From Echinometra lucunter (lineage: Eukaryota > Echinodermata > Echinoidea > Camarodonta > Echinometridae), in contig CM057154.1 in NCBI GenBank assembly GCA_029962745.1, forward strand, positions 31,661,134 through 31,725,133: a DNA stretch of 64,000 nt, given 5' to 3'. The position numbers and the translations under genes are program-made. The first letter of the stretch is position 1, and each line of letters begins with the position of its first letter. Shown here piece after piece: positions 20,853 through 33,661 of this stretch. Under the pieces are notes generated by a model, which was not told where the DNA came from, made no database searches, and saw only the letters and a program-made list of their open reading frames with translations.

Positions 20853-23800
20853 CCACAAGTAATTAGAATGATTAAGAATTGTTATCTCAGCTGCTTAAGA
20901 ATATGCACATGTTTATTGAATTTATTCGAGAATGCCATCTCGCTTACAACATCAAAGGATAACTATTGATAATCTATAACATCTTTCCATTGTTTTCGTA
21001 ACAAAATCAACGTTAACTTCAAGATGAATTCTTCTTTCAAGTAAACAATGGGAATTATGGGATCGGTAAAATGGTAGCATTCCTCTAAGTAAATTATTAA
21101 TTTCTTAAAGTCAAGTTTCAATCTTGCATGTGTTCAATTTTGAACCCCAGACGCCAAAGTTTGGTTTATACTTGCCTTTTCGTGACAGTAAAATCAATAG
21201 AAAGCTTGGTATACGACACGCTGAAACAACTTTGAATAAATGTTAATATAACTTCGAAATTAAAAAAACAAACACAGTTTTGAAAAGTATGAAAATTCTA
21301 TATCAAAATTTAAAATTAAATCAATAGGCTCTGGAATTCAAAGGGTATTTTCTGCATCTGATGAAGAAAACACATGTTCAGTGTGTTCATTGTCATATAA
21401 TACATGCAAGTAAAAATAAAGTGATATATGAAATTCCGTGCTGACAAGAATTATTAATGCATAAAAACAAAGAAGTTAGTTTATGAATTTTTGTACATGC
21501 CCTGCAGAGCTGATCGTTTTTGTTCCGCGCTATTGAAAGTAAAATTGCCCTACCAATAGCATCAGTCACTCATCTGGAATACAAAATTAGAGTGGGTGGC
21601 TTAAGGAAATGTTTTTACTTTTCATTCCACATGCCTTCCATATTTTATACACGTAACATCGTATAAATGTTCGAAAAATATGCTAAAAGTGACATTTCAG
21701 GTTTTGAAAAAAGTTCGTTTTAGAGTCATCTATGAACATGCATGATGAAGGCATGACGCAAGGTTGTACAGAATTGTGAATAAGTGGACATGAAGTTATA
21801 AGAAGTCACGGAGAGGGTATTGTGTTTATTTGGTACCCCATGAAATGGAGTATGCCAATACGTAATTCATTACTCCTTTAATGTTTGAGGGGGAGTATGA
21901 TGTGTAAAACGTAAATACCCGCCGTCAGAATACGATATATAGATATCAGAGGAACCATCCTCTCATGTTGAAGGCTATGCTTTGGATAACAGCGTTGCAG
22001 TTTTGTCATTAAAATTTAGATCTTTTAAGGAAAGACGTACAGGCCCGTGATTAGATATTGAATTACTGATAGGTGACTATAATGAACTCAGTTGTTAGAA
22101 AACTTGGTGAACATTCCAATGAATTCAACAAAACGTGAAAGCATGTTCGAATCTCTGAGCATTGTTTTCGTCCTTCTGCAGGTATCTGCTAGATTACAGT
22201 GATTATTAGATGACTAATAATACCATTATTGTTATTACTGACATTGTATATTTCATTCTTGGTCGTAAGCAAGATTTTAAAAAAGCATGATTGCAAACTT
22301 GGATATGAAACTAACACGAGGATATGAGTAAAGTCTGTAATACATTATTTCGTGGTATACGTTTCGTTCTAACCCAGCATAGATCTCACACGGTTAGAGA
22401 ATACCGTCCTCTGCTCCTATAAAGTGAACTAATTCGATTGCATGAAATAATACTATTCCGATATAGCTGGACACATTCCCCTTCTAGACGTCATAAGGAA
22501 GTACATAGTAAGTTCTGCCTACTCACTTTGTATAAAAATAAGAATGGTTGCATTGCGCACTCTTTAATGAAAGATGGATAATATGGCAGGCGGATCTATC
22601 TCCGATTCCAGACAATGCGCATCTCTTTAATTTGCGCCAAGTCTGTATTGGTAATAGGTTGCTCTTAAAGAGATTTCTTTCCATACGTTCGAAAAAGGAA
22701 AAAGAGAAGAAGGAAAAAAAAAGGCTAGGTAAACTATTCATCAATGTGTTGGAACTTCTTAAACACTCAAATGTCATATCTGGTTTCAAACGCGTTTACT
22801 TCATTTTGACTAGAGCGTGGTGAAATGTCATGAACATATTACTGGAGAGTGTTCCAAGGATTTATCGACGGTGCTGCTTTAGAAACCACGTATTTCCCAA
22901 ATTGATGCCAAACATTTCAACGACTTATAACATTATCAGAAGTGGAGGGGTCGTTTCAAACTGTGTTTTGTATCTACTAGTATCTGAACTCTTGGAGATC
23001 CTTTCTCGCCATCTGATATACATGTATATTGTAAGATGAGTTTTTAAATTTTGATTTTAAAAAAGTATTTAGGTGAAAAGGCAAGATTTGTATATTCACC
23101 CTGGTGAAAGGGTACTATTTCGTACACAGGGACACTAACACGTATAAGGAAGGAATATTGAAGGAGGCTTTGGTTTTCCGCCAAGGGCACAATTTATACT
23201 GAATTTTTAAAAATGTAAATATCAAGTAAATATTATACTGTTGAATGACCCCTTTTTCAAAGGACACTTTAGAATGTCTTACAGTTGCATTTCACTAAAA
23301 ATCACACACCTTTCCTTTTTTTTTTTACATCTTTGTTCAAATTCGAATTTATTCATTTCCAACAGTAAGAAAAAATGGCATTACATAATACAGAACAGAT
23401 GAATTTTCTTTACAAGTAAATACATATAAGTCATAAGTGGATCTTCAAAAGAAAACCGTCTTAGATTCAGTTGAAATGAAGGGATCCACTTAAAGCAGTG
23501 CTTGTAATTTGTTGACCCCTCAAACCTGAACCTTTGTGTCAAATAATTAGCATGATTAAGGAGGATTCCTCGATTGAAGGTTAGGAATGTCGGCTAATCA
23601 ATCCTCATGGGTGTAGAGGATGTCATGACCCATAGCCATCTTATGATCTGACCGCCCTGTTGACAATACCACACCATGTCACATCAAGTTAAAAATAATC
23701 CGACAGCTGGTGACAAGCCTCATCTTTAGTATACACGATAAAGTACAAAGTGTAATCAGGAAGAGGCGTATCTCATCGGTGTGTGATACCATGTGGGCAT

Positions 23801-24033
23801 TGCCACATTGCTGAAACCAAAACAAAGAAGAAGGGCTGACAAACTTTCCCAAAATTTTACAATTTGTACAAAAACAAAAAACAACAACAAACATTAAAAT
23901 ATTTCCATGAAGTGACGTTCTTTTATACCAACAACCAGTATGGGATATGAAACATTTTCCCGGTGTAATTCCGAAACTCTTTTTGAACTTTAGGCCTTAT
24001 GCATGTAAAGAAGCACGTAAAGATGCAGGCCTT
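20853..24033. other. No recognisable gene or element
   Basis: About 3.2 kb of AT-rich intronic sequence. Paired opposite-strand frames at 22523-22823 are chance. I find no inverted-repeat element. Confidence 0.5.
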
Positions 24034-24168
24034 GATCAGTTACCAAATGATCGTCCACTTGAAGCGGGATGATAGCTCCAAGTAGTATGGCGATAATCAA
24101 GTTAGCTCGAACAGTCTTAAGAACATACTTCAATTAATCATGCAATAGACTGGGCGATGATGTTAATT
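24034..24168. repeat. Dispersed repeat, copy B (partner 16068-16212)
   Basis: Direct-orientation partner of 16068-16212. The shared core runs from about TACC.AAATGA to TGGGCGATGATGTTAAT. It lies 8 kb from its partner within the same intron. Confidence 0.85.
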
Positions 24169-24597
24169 TACGCCATAATGTATTTGCCATTCAAGAGGAG
24201 GTGATGTCATGAAGTGTCCATGAATATACTGTCAACTGGAGTAGCTCTATGATCATCCCTTATTACCCCAATTATGCTATGAACATGAGACTATGCTATA
24301 ACTGTTCATATTGTGAAAGCTGATTCGTTGTCCCCTTATTCGTTTAAGCCAAGTAAGATAATAGATCACTCCTTGATTTCTCTTCATCCCACCACGAACT
24401 CTGTTTACTATGTGATATTAAATCATTTTAAACGTAAAGTCATCAAAAATCAGTCCAAGTTTCGAACAAATACAGTGCAATTTTGCACTTTCTGTTAGCA
24501 TGCAAGGGGAATGTGTTTGAAAGACTTCGAATTACATATAATACGTAAAACACAGTACAGAGAAGATGTCTTCATTAACCATATCGATCGCTCGAAT

Positions 24598-24762
24598 TCA
24601 ACCAGCAGGGTCCAGCAGATACCTGCAAACGTCTTCAGAAGATCTAATGCTTTGCAGGCGCATTTCTTCTTGGTTCTTCGCCAACAGAGAGGCCGAGGTT
24701 TGCTTCTCGTCAAAGTATACCACCCGGTCTTTGTTGTCGGCATCCTGCAGACTAAAATTAAC
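24598..24762 (-). CDS. Candidate terminal exon of an unknown gene
   Basis: On the - strand a splice-acceptor-like ATGACTAGCAG is followed by 54 codons and a TGA stop. The peptide begins VNFSLQDADNKDRVVYFDEK, has a charged middle (AKNQEEMRLQSIRSSED) and ends CRYLLDPAG. The mix of charged and hydrophobic residues looks like a globular protein rather than random intron. I do not recognise the family. Other frames here are also open (24495-24773 -, 24511-24801 +, 24566-24769 +), which weakens the case. Upstream exons, on the - strand at higher coordinates, were not identified. It would be nested in the receptor intron on the opposite strand. Confidence 0.3.
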   Translation of the reverse strand, partial: VNFSLQDADNKDRVVYFDEKQTSASLLAKNQEEMRLQSIRSSEDVCRYLLDPAG

Positions 24763-27700
24763 CTGCTAGTCATGACATGTATTACATCAATTGAAAATTA
24801 GGCGATATAATCTAACGAAGAAACAATGTTGTCGTGCAGGCAAAGTGTTGTAAGTTTCTGAAATAGAGTGCGTTGCTGTTACTGTAATGTACTGAATTGG
24901 TTGCCGTTCATGCCGTTGGCAAAATGTTTTGAATTGTTGTACACTGCATTGGAGTGTCGTCATCAGCTGCTGATGGAGGAGGAGTAGGTGTGCAAAGACA
25001 CCGTATTTTAACGTGACATAATTATCATTAAACTTTCATTTTCTTTGTACTTCCGTACGTAAGCAGTTTATAAATTTCATATCAAGTTGATTGCACATAG
25101 TCATTTTCAACTATCATCCTATATTCATTCTCTCCGCCCGTCAGTCAGTCTTCTTTTTTATGGTTGTTGTAATGTCGTTATCTTGTTCTTGCATGTTTCC
25201 ATCTCTTTAATTTTAATAAGAAGTATTATTTGGCAATGTTTAACTATTACAAGTAATCACTGTTTAACTTCAGTCCATACATGCTCTGTTAATCTTACTT
25301 TTTTTAAAACAATCTTCAAGTAAAAAAGTTTAACATTTCTTCTAATTCACCCTGTATATTGATGAACAATCATTATGTGCATGTATGGGTGTGTGTGCGC
25401 GTGTTTGTGTGAGTGTGTTCAAATGTAATTCCTCAGTGTATTTGTACTCTGATTAAGCAATGATAATGACTGTTATTAAATCATTAAATTCGTAATGGTT
25501 ATACCATACATTTTCGTACGGTACTTGCTCCGTGATCATATTTCTGCACAGACTGCACTTACTGAATTCCTATATAACATCAGCCCTTGACCACACGCTA
25601 GATCTTAATACTCTAACTATATAACCTTAAGCCTAAGCCTAACCTAAAACCAAAATGCAATTCTACCCGCAGTTCCTACTTATGATGAGATTTTTCCGAA
25701 GCTTAATTGGCTGTATATGATCACCTTAATGGCAGCATAAAGCAAACCAGGACATGATGTAATGCATTGATCTACTTCTTATTTCTTGTTCTCTCCCGCC
25801 ACACCTCCCAGGATTTGACTGGTTGAGCGAATGCTCACCCGGTATACCTGTAGTCCGTAAGTTTTTTTTCACGAGGAACACCGTGAGAGTGCATCCATAC
25901 CATTTTAAACCCTGGTTCCCTTACGAACTTCACCTCATGTTACCTGGGAAGAAACATGGGTGAATTTTTTGAGAGGGAACATGAAGCTCTCTATGGACAG
26001 GATGGATGGATAATAGAAGAACATTTCTATATGTTTCAGAAATAATTTTAAAACGATGACACTCGCTTGAGAGTTATAAAGTGCCCTTTGTTCAAAATGG
26101 AGAGACCATAAATTTCTTAATTTGGTAAATATTAAGTTCAATGAAGACGAAAAAACCCCAAAACAAAACAGACATACAAATATAAAATGGTATGGAGGCA
26201 CTTCTGGACCAACAATCTTGAATGTCTGGAACCTTGGGATGCAAACCGTTATTCGGAAGGTTCGTTTATTATTGAGTGCGGGGGCTACTTGTTCCGAAAA
26301 CAAGTCATGAATTCAGAAACATATACAAGTCGGAGAAAAGAATTTTGACGAACACTGGAATTAAAGTGTCCAGTGTCCGAAATGACGAATCACATTTCAA
26401 TCGTCGAGTGAATTACTGAATTTTGTGGAGTAAAGCAATTGGTTCGAGACATTAACGAATCTTCAGGATATCGAGTAACCCCGTTCCCATGTTTCCCCTA
26501 GAATGAGTGTTTGTGGGCAATGACCAATCCTCCCTGACCTTTGTGAACAAAGGGAAACAGAAAAATTCAGAGAAACAAGTTGGACAAAAAATAATCGCTA
26601 CTGAAACGAGAGGTTGTCTTTTGTGCAGTAATTAACACCTTCCAAATTTCACGATTTGTCTCATTCTTTGTCCGATTTGCTTAAGAACTTCAGTCGATTT
26701 CTTTCTCTGATTTTCCTGCTTTCCGTAAAAACTACTTGGTTTATAGGTTGAATTTTTCATTAAACAATTTTGTTTTCTCTCAGTTACCCCATATAAAAAA
26801 AACCCTTCTTGTTTCTTTCTCTCTAGATTGGCGCAATGGTTTTATAAGTGAAATACCCTCATTTTGTTTTACCTTTCAAATAGCACAATAATAATCCTTT
26901 GTCTATCCCTCATCATTTCTGTTTATTTCAGTGGAGTCGTCGCATACCGAAGATTTGTTTATTCCTGTGTAATGTTTCGTCCAAGGATAGCCCTATTATG
27001 TAAAATCCTGTTGAATTATGTTGAGCAGGCAACGGTTTAAACAACTAACTTGTGCTTCTTTATTTAAACCTCCAGCTCTAAAAATGCTAAAGTACCCTTA
27101 TTACTTCACCTTATATGGATTATTAATTGTACTTATTGATTGTGTACAGTGCAAAAGCCCTTTTCTAATTGTCAATGTGTAGAGGTACTCCGGACTAGGG
27201 AGTACATTGAAAGATACACCCCCGGACCTCGGGATATAATGAGAGTGATTCCTTCCATCTTCACGGGGAAGTGGCACGTAGAAAAGGGCTGTAGCTTTTA
27301 TTATTCAATGTCTTAGCTTTCACTTGTTTTTAAATAAAAAGGAATAAGTATGCGTATGTTTAGCAATAACATTCTCTTTATTACTTCCTCGTCAAATTAC
27401 ATGTAAACTGCTGTAACTGTGCATTAGTCAACTTTTTCTTTAATAATCATGTTAATGTGTTATTTTGTTCAGTCGTTTACCCTCATATTTCCATACAGAT
27501 TTGGTATATGTAATCTTACTTAATTTTCTCAATTACTTTCATATCGATTTCGTGTATTCTCAATTGCTGTCATTTCCTTAACAGTTTCCTTTACAAAAAA
27601 AAAAACAATATAAATCTTATATACCTAAATGTAAATATAATCATTTTACAAAGAATCTGCATTGTTTTTATACAAATGGTTATCAAGGATAATATGCCTG

Positions 27701-30596
27701 AGATGGAAACAATTTAGCTAAGCAAATACCTCATTGGTGAAATTCGATTATCAATCCCATTTTTAGTCGTTCGTGATACAGGGTTAATACCATTTTATCC
27801 TTTATTCGATTTTGCTACATTCATAACATTCATAAAATAATTGCATGTTATGAAATCCACTCTTTACTTTGAGGTGATATTGTAATTATTTGTTTCCCTG
27901 AGTTCTTTGAGTTTTCATCTGTAGAATCGTCAAGTCCACCTGCCCCTTTTCCACTGTAACATTCACATGTAACCAAGATGTAATATTTTCTCTTTTATTG
28001 TACAAACCATTGTAATTATGGTATGAGGTCAAAAGACCATTTATCTCAGTTATTCAGCTATTTTTTTGTTCTGTATCTGATGGAATTCCTATGGTATACA
28101 CCCAGCTTTATCATAATATCCCACCCTTCTATCCCCTTCCTCTCTTGTTATTTATTCATATTTTTCCATCTCATAATTCCACCCTGCTCTATGCCCCATC
28201 ATTGCATGCCATCTAGCCGCGTGTATCGAGTATGTATATGAATTACTGCTGTAAGTACTTTCGACACACGGCTCGGGTGATATTACAGGCCGGTCACACG
28301 GGTGGTACATGATTGTAATGATGACTATTGGTAGCACTGATTAGATGAAGTAAACAGATGAAATTACACACCAACATTAATATTCTGATTAGATGTCACT
28401 CCACGCGACCTAGCCTCAGCCAAATTAAAGGTACCTGCCCTTTGTTTAAACCATCGCGACAACCACGACAAGGCATTTGCTTTCTTCCCTTTTCTAATCA
28501 CGCTAATGAAGAGGCTTACAAAAGTTTGTTTGATGGTGTTTTTTCCTCATGTTATTTCGTCACATAAATAGGCCTATAAGATATCTGTTGGTAGTTTGGA
28601 AGTTAATAGAAGAAATCGGTTTTACATTTCATCCAGTGGAAAAGGTTTGGATGGTTAGTATTGGAATGGCAAAGAATTGGGGAAACGAAAGAAGAGAGAA
28701 CTTGGTCTGTAGAAAACATGCTCATGACTGTGTGCAGTTGTCCTTTAAGTTATGAATGACCATTTAAAGGTTTGAAATCCTTTCTGACTTTATCAGTATA
28801 TGAATTGGATGTTATGTAAGCAACTTCATACGGTTCCAGCATACAATGGAAAAGGGTCGATTAGCAATCAATGATGTGAGAAAGCTTTAGGAAGCTATAT
28901 ACACCTTTACCACCCAGAAGATTCATCTTAATGTCATGGGTTGATTAAAGTCTAGACCTGTCAGATCATATTGAGATGATCAGATCAAGGAGCACCAATT
29001 TCGATCCTAGACCTGATGCACTGAATCGTGTTCTAAAATCGAATTGGAATGAGACTGAGAATTATACACTTCCATTGAATTATTCAGTTCAAGTTTAATT
29101 TCATTTCAATGATCAATAAAACTCATGCCTTATGTACAATCGATCTGAAAGAAAAAAGCAATGAATTTGGGAAGTGCAAAGTGCTAACAGAAATATGAAT
29201 AGCGTGGCAGTGTGATTCAAAACAACTTTCATTTCAAAAAATATTCGGTGTTAATGATCGGCCTAATTTCGTCAAACGATCTTCCACTCCATGCATTGCT
29301 TTTAAAGCTGTATGGTGACGAAAGTACATTTCTTGACCTTTGAAACAATGTCGGTATGTTCATTATCTTTTTATTTGAGATCTACTTCGGAATGACTTCT
29401 CGAGGACACTGCATGATGGCTTCTTGTCACCGATGATTCGTCGAGGATTTCATCTGACATTGCCCGTGCTTTTCCGTTCAAAGTCGTGGCCGAAATTAGC
29501 TCTCATTCTCGGTTTGATGCTGAATCAATTCATTGAGAAGTGTGTCGCCTCTGATTTGCTCTGATTATGAGATATAACGAGTAGGCGTTCTGAAATACAA
29601 AATAGATTCCGGCTACGAATCACTCTTTAATGCTGGTATAAACTGACAGCTGGCAAGATATACAAACGCCAATCTTTTGTTTACAAATGGAGAATAATAT
29701 GGAAATGTATAATTGAATTTACCTCCTTAATTATTCCAAATCTGTTTTAAACACCGAAAACACAATTTAAAGAAGATAGAGAAGAAGAGGGGGATCCCAT
29801 GCATTATACTAACCCAAATAACGTAATCTTAAAAAACGTTCAGTCTAATTAGATAAAAGTTTTAGATCCACCAAGGGCAAAACGGACGTAGGATTCATTA
29901 AACACTTAAATCCTTTAACCCTTCCAGAGTGTAATTAGCTATGCAATCTCCTCCTCGACTATTCCATTCTTCCTTTCCTCTTCCACTGCAGTATCTAATA
30001 TCACTATAATCACTGAAAGGAATTAATTGGTACTTAAGCCAAACATGACATTATATTGGACCAATTTGTCAGAGAGTTATGGCCGAAATATGCATTTGAA
30101 TTATGGGCTGAAGAATACGCCAACAGTGTCCTCGCTAATATTGTTGGGCATATAGCCTTACCTACTCGTGATACTGGAGGTGCTTAACAAGAATCATGCT
30201 TCCTCCTCACATACTCACACGCACCCAAATGACGGCACTTCGGCTGTTCGGGGGCGGGTAGGGGATGGGGGGGGGGGGAGAGGGGTGAGAAAATAACCTC
30301 AACGAGAGAAAACAAGCAAGGGGCTCGTAGATTTAAAAAAAAAAACTGATTTAAAAGATCTGGTAAAGGCTGGGTAAAGACCTAAAGTTATCATATTTGA
30401 TTAGACAGACTTTATGCAAACCCTGCCACAATGAAAGTATTTTAGTTGACAAACCATTAGCACTTTGCTATCTGGGGCCAGGGGAGTTTTTAAAAATCAC
30501 ATTCAAATGAATGACTGTTATTAATCAATATAACAACGATTACGATAAAGATGATGAAATGATGATGCTACTACCATTAATCATGCTAATGACGAC

Positions 30597-30666
30597 AATG
30601 ATAGTAAAAATAATTATAATATTAATAGCAATGACGATGATAATAGTAACAACAACAACAATAATG

Positions 30667-30715
<49 letters not shown>

Positions 30716-30745
30716 CAACAATAATAATAATAAACATCATCATCA
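30597..30745. repeat. (TAA)n microsatellite, copy 1
   Basis: AAT/TAA run flanked by CAA and CAT runs. It generates the polyisoleucine frames at 30511-30822 and 30540-30764. Its partner is at 39480-39630. Confidence 0.95.
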
Positions 30746-32277
30746 TCAACATCAATTTCCTCACAGAAAATACTCTAATTTATAGAAAAGGACATTCAGG
30801 CTCACGGAATTTCATTTGTTAACTCTACAACCAAAAAAGATAAGAAAAACATCAACAAGAACAAACAAAAAAAAAAACCTCCATGGAAAAATCCTCTTCT
30901 TGTGAATATAAAATTACTTTACACTATCTCTCGCCTCAAGCATCAGAGAATGAATGTCATGTTTTGGGGCAAACACATTGCATTCTAATATTCAAATCAT
31001 GATGGTACAGTCAAGCGAAAATAATAGCGAAGGAACAAACACAAATGTTATGGAAGAGTAATAGATAGTCACCATTGCTGAATAGTTCTTCTTCTATGTC
31101 ATTTAATTTTTGTTATATCTCCGATCTACGTATCCTGAATTTGAGAAGAATGCAAAAGTCTACATTAACGGCAGTTGACAACGACACAATCTATCTAACT
31201 CCCGCATTGATCACTATCAAAATTGCCGCAAGATTACAACTCTCTAACAGTACATTGCATCGCAAAGGGGATGTGCCCTCTTTCTAAAGCGCAGTTATGG
31301 AAAACCCACAGTAGAAAATGATTTTTAAAAAATAAATCAATTTCACGTAAACACTAATACTTGAAACAAAATTAGGATTTACGACGGATTCCAGCAGGAT
31401 ATAGAAGAAAACAGTGGATTCAAAATATTTTCTGCTTTTATTGCAATATTACATGAACATCACTCTAGCCTCCGAACAAATGTAACAGAACAAATTCACA
31501 GCAGGTTAAACATGACGAGTATGGGTATTTTTTTTTCGTTTAAATTCACTTCAATTACAAGGTCTTTTAGGTTTCTAAACATCTAGGCGGATGTAAAGGG
31601 GCCTCAAACACTTAGCTAAAAACCAAAAGAATATTTTGCCATTACTGACTGGGCTTATCCCCCTTTTTAAAAAGGATGATTAGGTGTCACTACAATAATG
31701 AACGGGGGGGGGGGGAGGGGAAGGGTAGTAGTCAAGGGAGAGATACTTTGTTTTTGTTTCCAGGGTGGAGACTTCTGGACAGATGGAAAAACCTATCAAA
31801 ACAATAACAATGAGGATTTAGGTTTGTCCCCCCCCCGACTCGACCCTGCAAACAACATAGCTATCCGCTACTGCAAAACATAGCCCTTGCCCATTTGGCT
31901 ATACTAAACATTCCTTCTCTTCTAGGAGATATACGCCTCACTAGAACAAGTCTATGGTACGAGATACAACCCTCTAAATTAATGACGAAACCTGATACTC
32001 AAATGACGAATTGTAGGTGGCCAAGGATGAGTAGGACCAGAGACCGGACAAGTCCCTGGTAAAAGAAGAGTATTCTACTTTAGACGAAGCCGACTTGGGT
32101 ACTGTTCCTGCTAACAGATGTAAAAAAGGAAAATTGCAACCAAGTGTAAACGCCTGTTTAATGTTTATGGCTCGTGATTCTAGTTTACATACTTTAAAAA
32201 GCTTCCTTACGTCATAATAATTATTCACACGACTGTTAAATCTGACATAACTGATATTTTCTGATTTTCTGATTTAC

Positions 32278-32600
32278 TGTCGTGGTCTCGTGGATACGGA
32301 CTGTCAAAGGGTTCGTGGTTGGCATCCCCGCTCCGGCATTAACGTCTTTTGGCAAGATACTAAACTACATTGCCACTCTCCGCCTATGAGCAAATGTGTA
32401 ACTGTGAGGATTGCCGAAAGCCAATGTGACTGCCTTTTGCCATTGCTCTACATGCATGTATGTGATCGGTGTAAATGGTAGGAATGCAGGAGTATAGATA
32501 AATGCACACCCTTGCAGCCTAGAAATCTAGTGATCAGGGGTAATAATAGTACACTGTAAAGCGCATGCGGTATAGGTAAGTGCATACTATTATTAGAGGA
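32278..32600 (+). mobile_element. tRNA-derived SINE-like unit, copy 1
   Basis: The head GTGGTCTCGTGGATACGGAC resembles a tRNA A-box region and is followed by GGGTTCGTGGTTGGCATCCC, a degenerate B box, then CCGCTCCGGCATTAACGTC. The tail has GTAAAGCGC and an ATTATTATTA stretch of the kind found at L2/CR1 LINE 3' ends, which such SINEs use to be copied. The 32290-32481 frame is a reading of this SINE. The right boundary is approximate. Confidence 0.6.
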
Positions 32601-33161
32601 ACTCCTCTCACATTGGGTCTGGATTACACACTTGCTGCAGCTTAAAAACAAGTCTTGTTTTCTTGACGTAAAAGTCAATGACTTCATGGCGACGCATGCA
32701 TGCCACATGCATGTCACATGCCCAGGACGATTGGTTTTCGTCGTATATCCGGGCTTTGCTGTATCATTAGCAGAGGTGGATTCAGAAATTCTTTAAGAAA
32801 GGGGAGGGCTGTCTCCTTGGACTGCCAAGGCCTAACAGGTTGTAATATGGAGCTGTGCATAGGGACACTTACAAAATCATGCACTTTTATTCTACCGAAG
32901 TTGGGCAGACCGCGCAAACGCTTCTTTATATCACACACCCTATTACTGAATGACACTGCAAATATATTATTCAAATGTTAAATTCAAAGGCTTTGCGACT
33001 AGTGGAACAAAGACCAATGGATTAAACGTCCACACCGGAAGAGCAGATGGATTGATCTTACCGGAACACGATAACATTTCTTTCTCTCTCAGTTATTTTT
33101 GCGTTTCGGAAGGATGAGGAGAAATGTATCCGTCCCGTCCGAAAACGATACGATTTCCCTA

Positions 33162-33661
33162 NNNNNNNNNNNNNNNNNNNNNNNNNNNNNNNNNNNNNNN
33201 NNNNNNNNNNNNNNNNNNNNNNNNNNNNNNNNNNNNNNNNNNNNNNNNNNNNNNNNNNNNNNNNNNNNNNNNNNNNNNNNNNNNNNNNNNNNNNNNNNNN
33301 NNNNNNNNNNNNNNNNNNNNNNNNNNNNNNNNNNNNNNNNNNNNNNNNNNNNNNNNNNNNNNNNNNNNNNNNNNNNNNNNNNNNNNNNNNNNNNNNNNNN
33401 NNNNNNNNNNNNNNNNNNNNNNNNNNNNNNNNNNNNNNNNNNNNNNNNNNNNNNNNNNNNNNNNNNNNNNNNNNNNNNNNNNNNNNNNNNNNNNNNNNNN
33501 NNNNNNNNNNNNNNNNNNNNNNNNNNNNNNNNNNNNNNNNNNNNNNNNNNNNNNNNNNNNNNNNNNNNNNNNNNNNNNNNNNNNNNNNNNNNNNNNNNNN
33601 NNNNNNNNNNNNNNNNNNNNNNNNNNNNNNNNNNNNNNNNNNNNNNNNNNNNNNNNNNNNN
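33162..33661. other. Assembly gap, exactly 500 N
   Basis: A block of exactly 500 N, a conventional placeholder length. It sits precisely between the two copies of the 8.4-kb duplication. Frames called across it are meaningless. Confidence 1.

Larger units (their letters stand above)
24759..33161 (+). repeat. 8.4-kb direct duplication, copy 1
   Basis: This segment is near-identical to 33662-42036 in the same order. It ends exactly at the first N of the gap, and copy 2 starts exactly after the last N. The differences are mostly one-base indels in homopolymers plus occasional substitutions and microsatellite length changes. Inside are a (TAA)n tract, a SINE-like unit and several poly-G runs; otherwise no gene is recognised. 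It most likely represents the end of one contig. Confidence 0.97.

Noticed and set aside
26941..27030. Good pyrimidine tract and CAG acceptor followed by a short reading ending VESSHTEDLFIPV-stop
   Set aside because: Only 13 codons, no family resemblance and no upstream exons. Not enough to call a terminal exon.
30511..30822. Isoleucine-rich 103-residue frame, repeated at 39393-39707
   Set aside because: Reading of a (TAA)n microsatellite. Its apparent conservation between two loci is only the 8.4-kb duplication.
32770..32815. CAGAGGTGGATTCAG next to a purine-rich stretch, resembling a transposon left end (copy at ~41650)
   Set aside because: No right terminus or target duplication found, so no element can be delimited.
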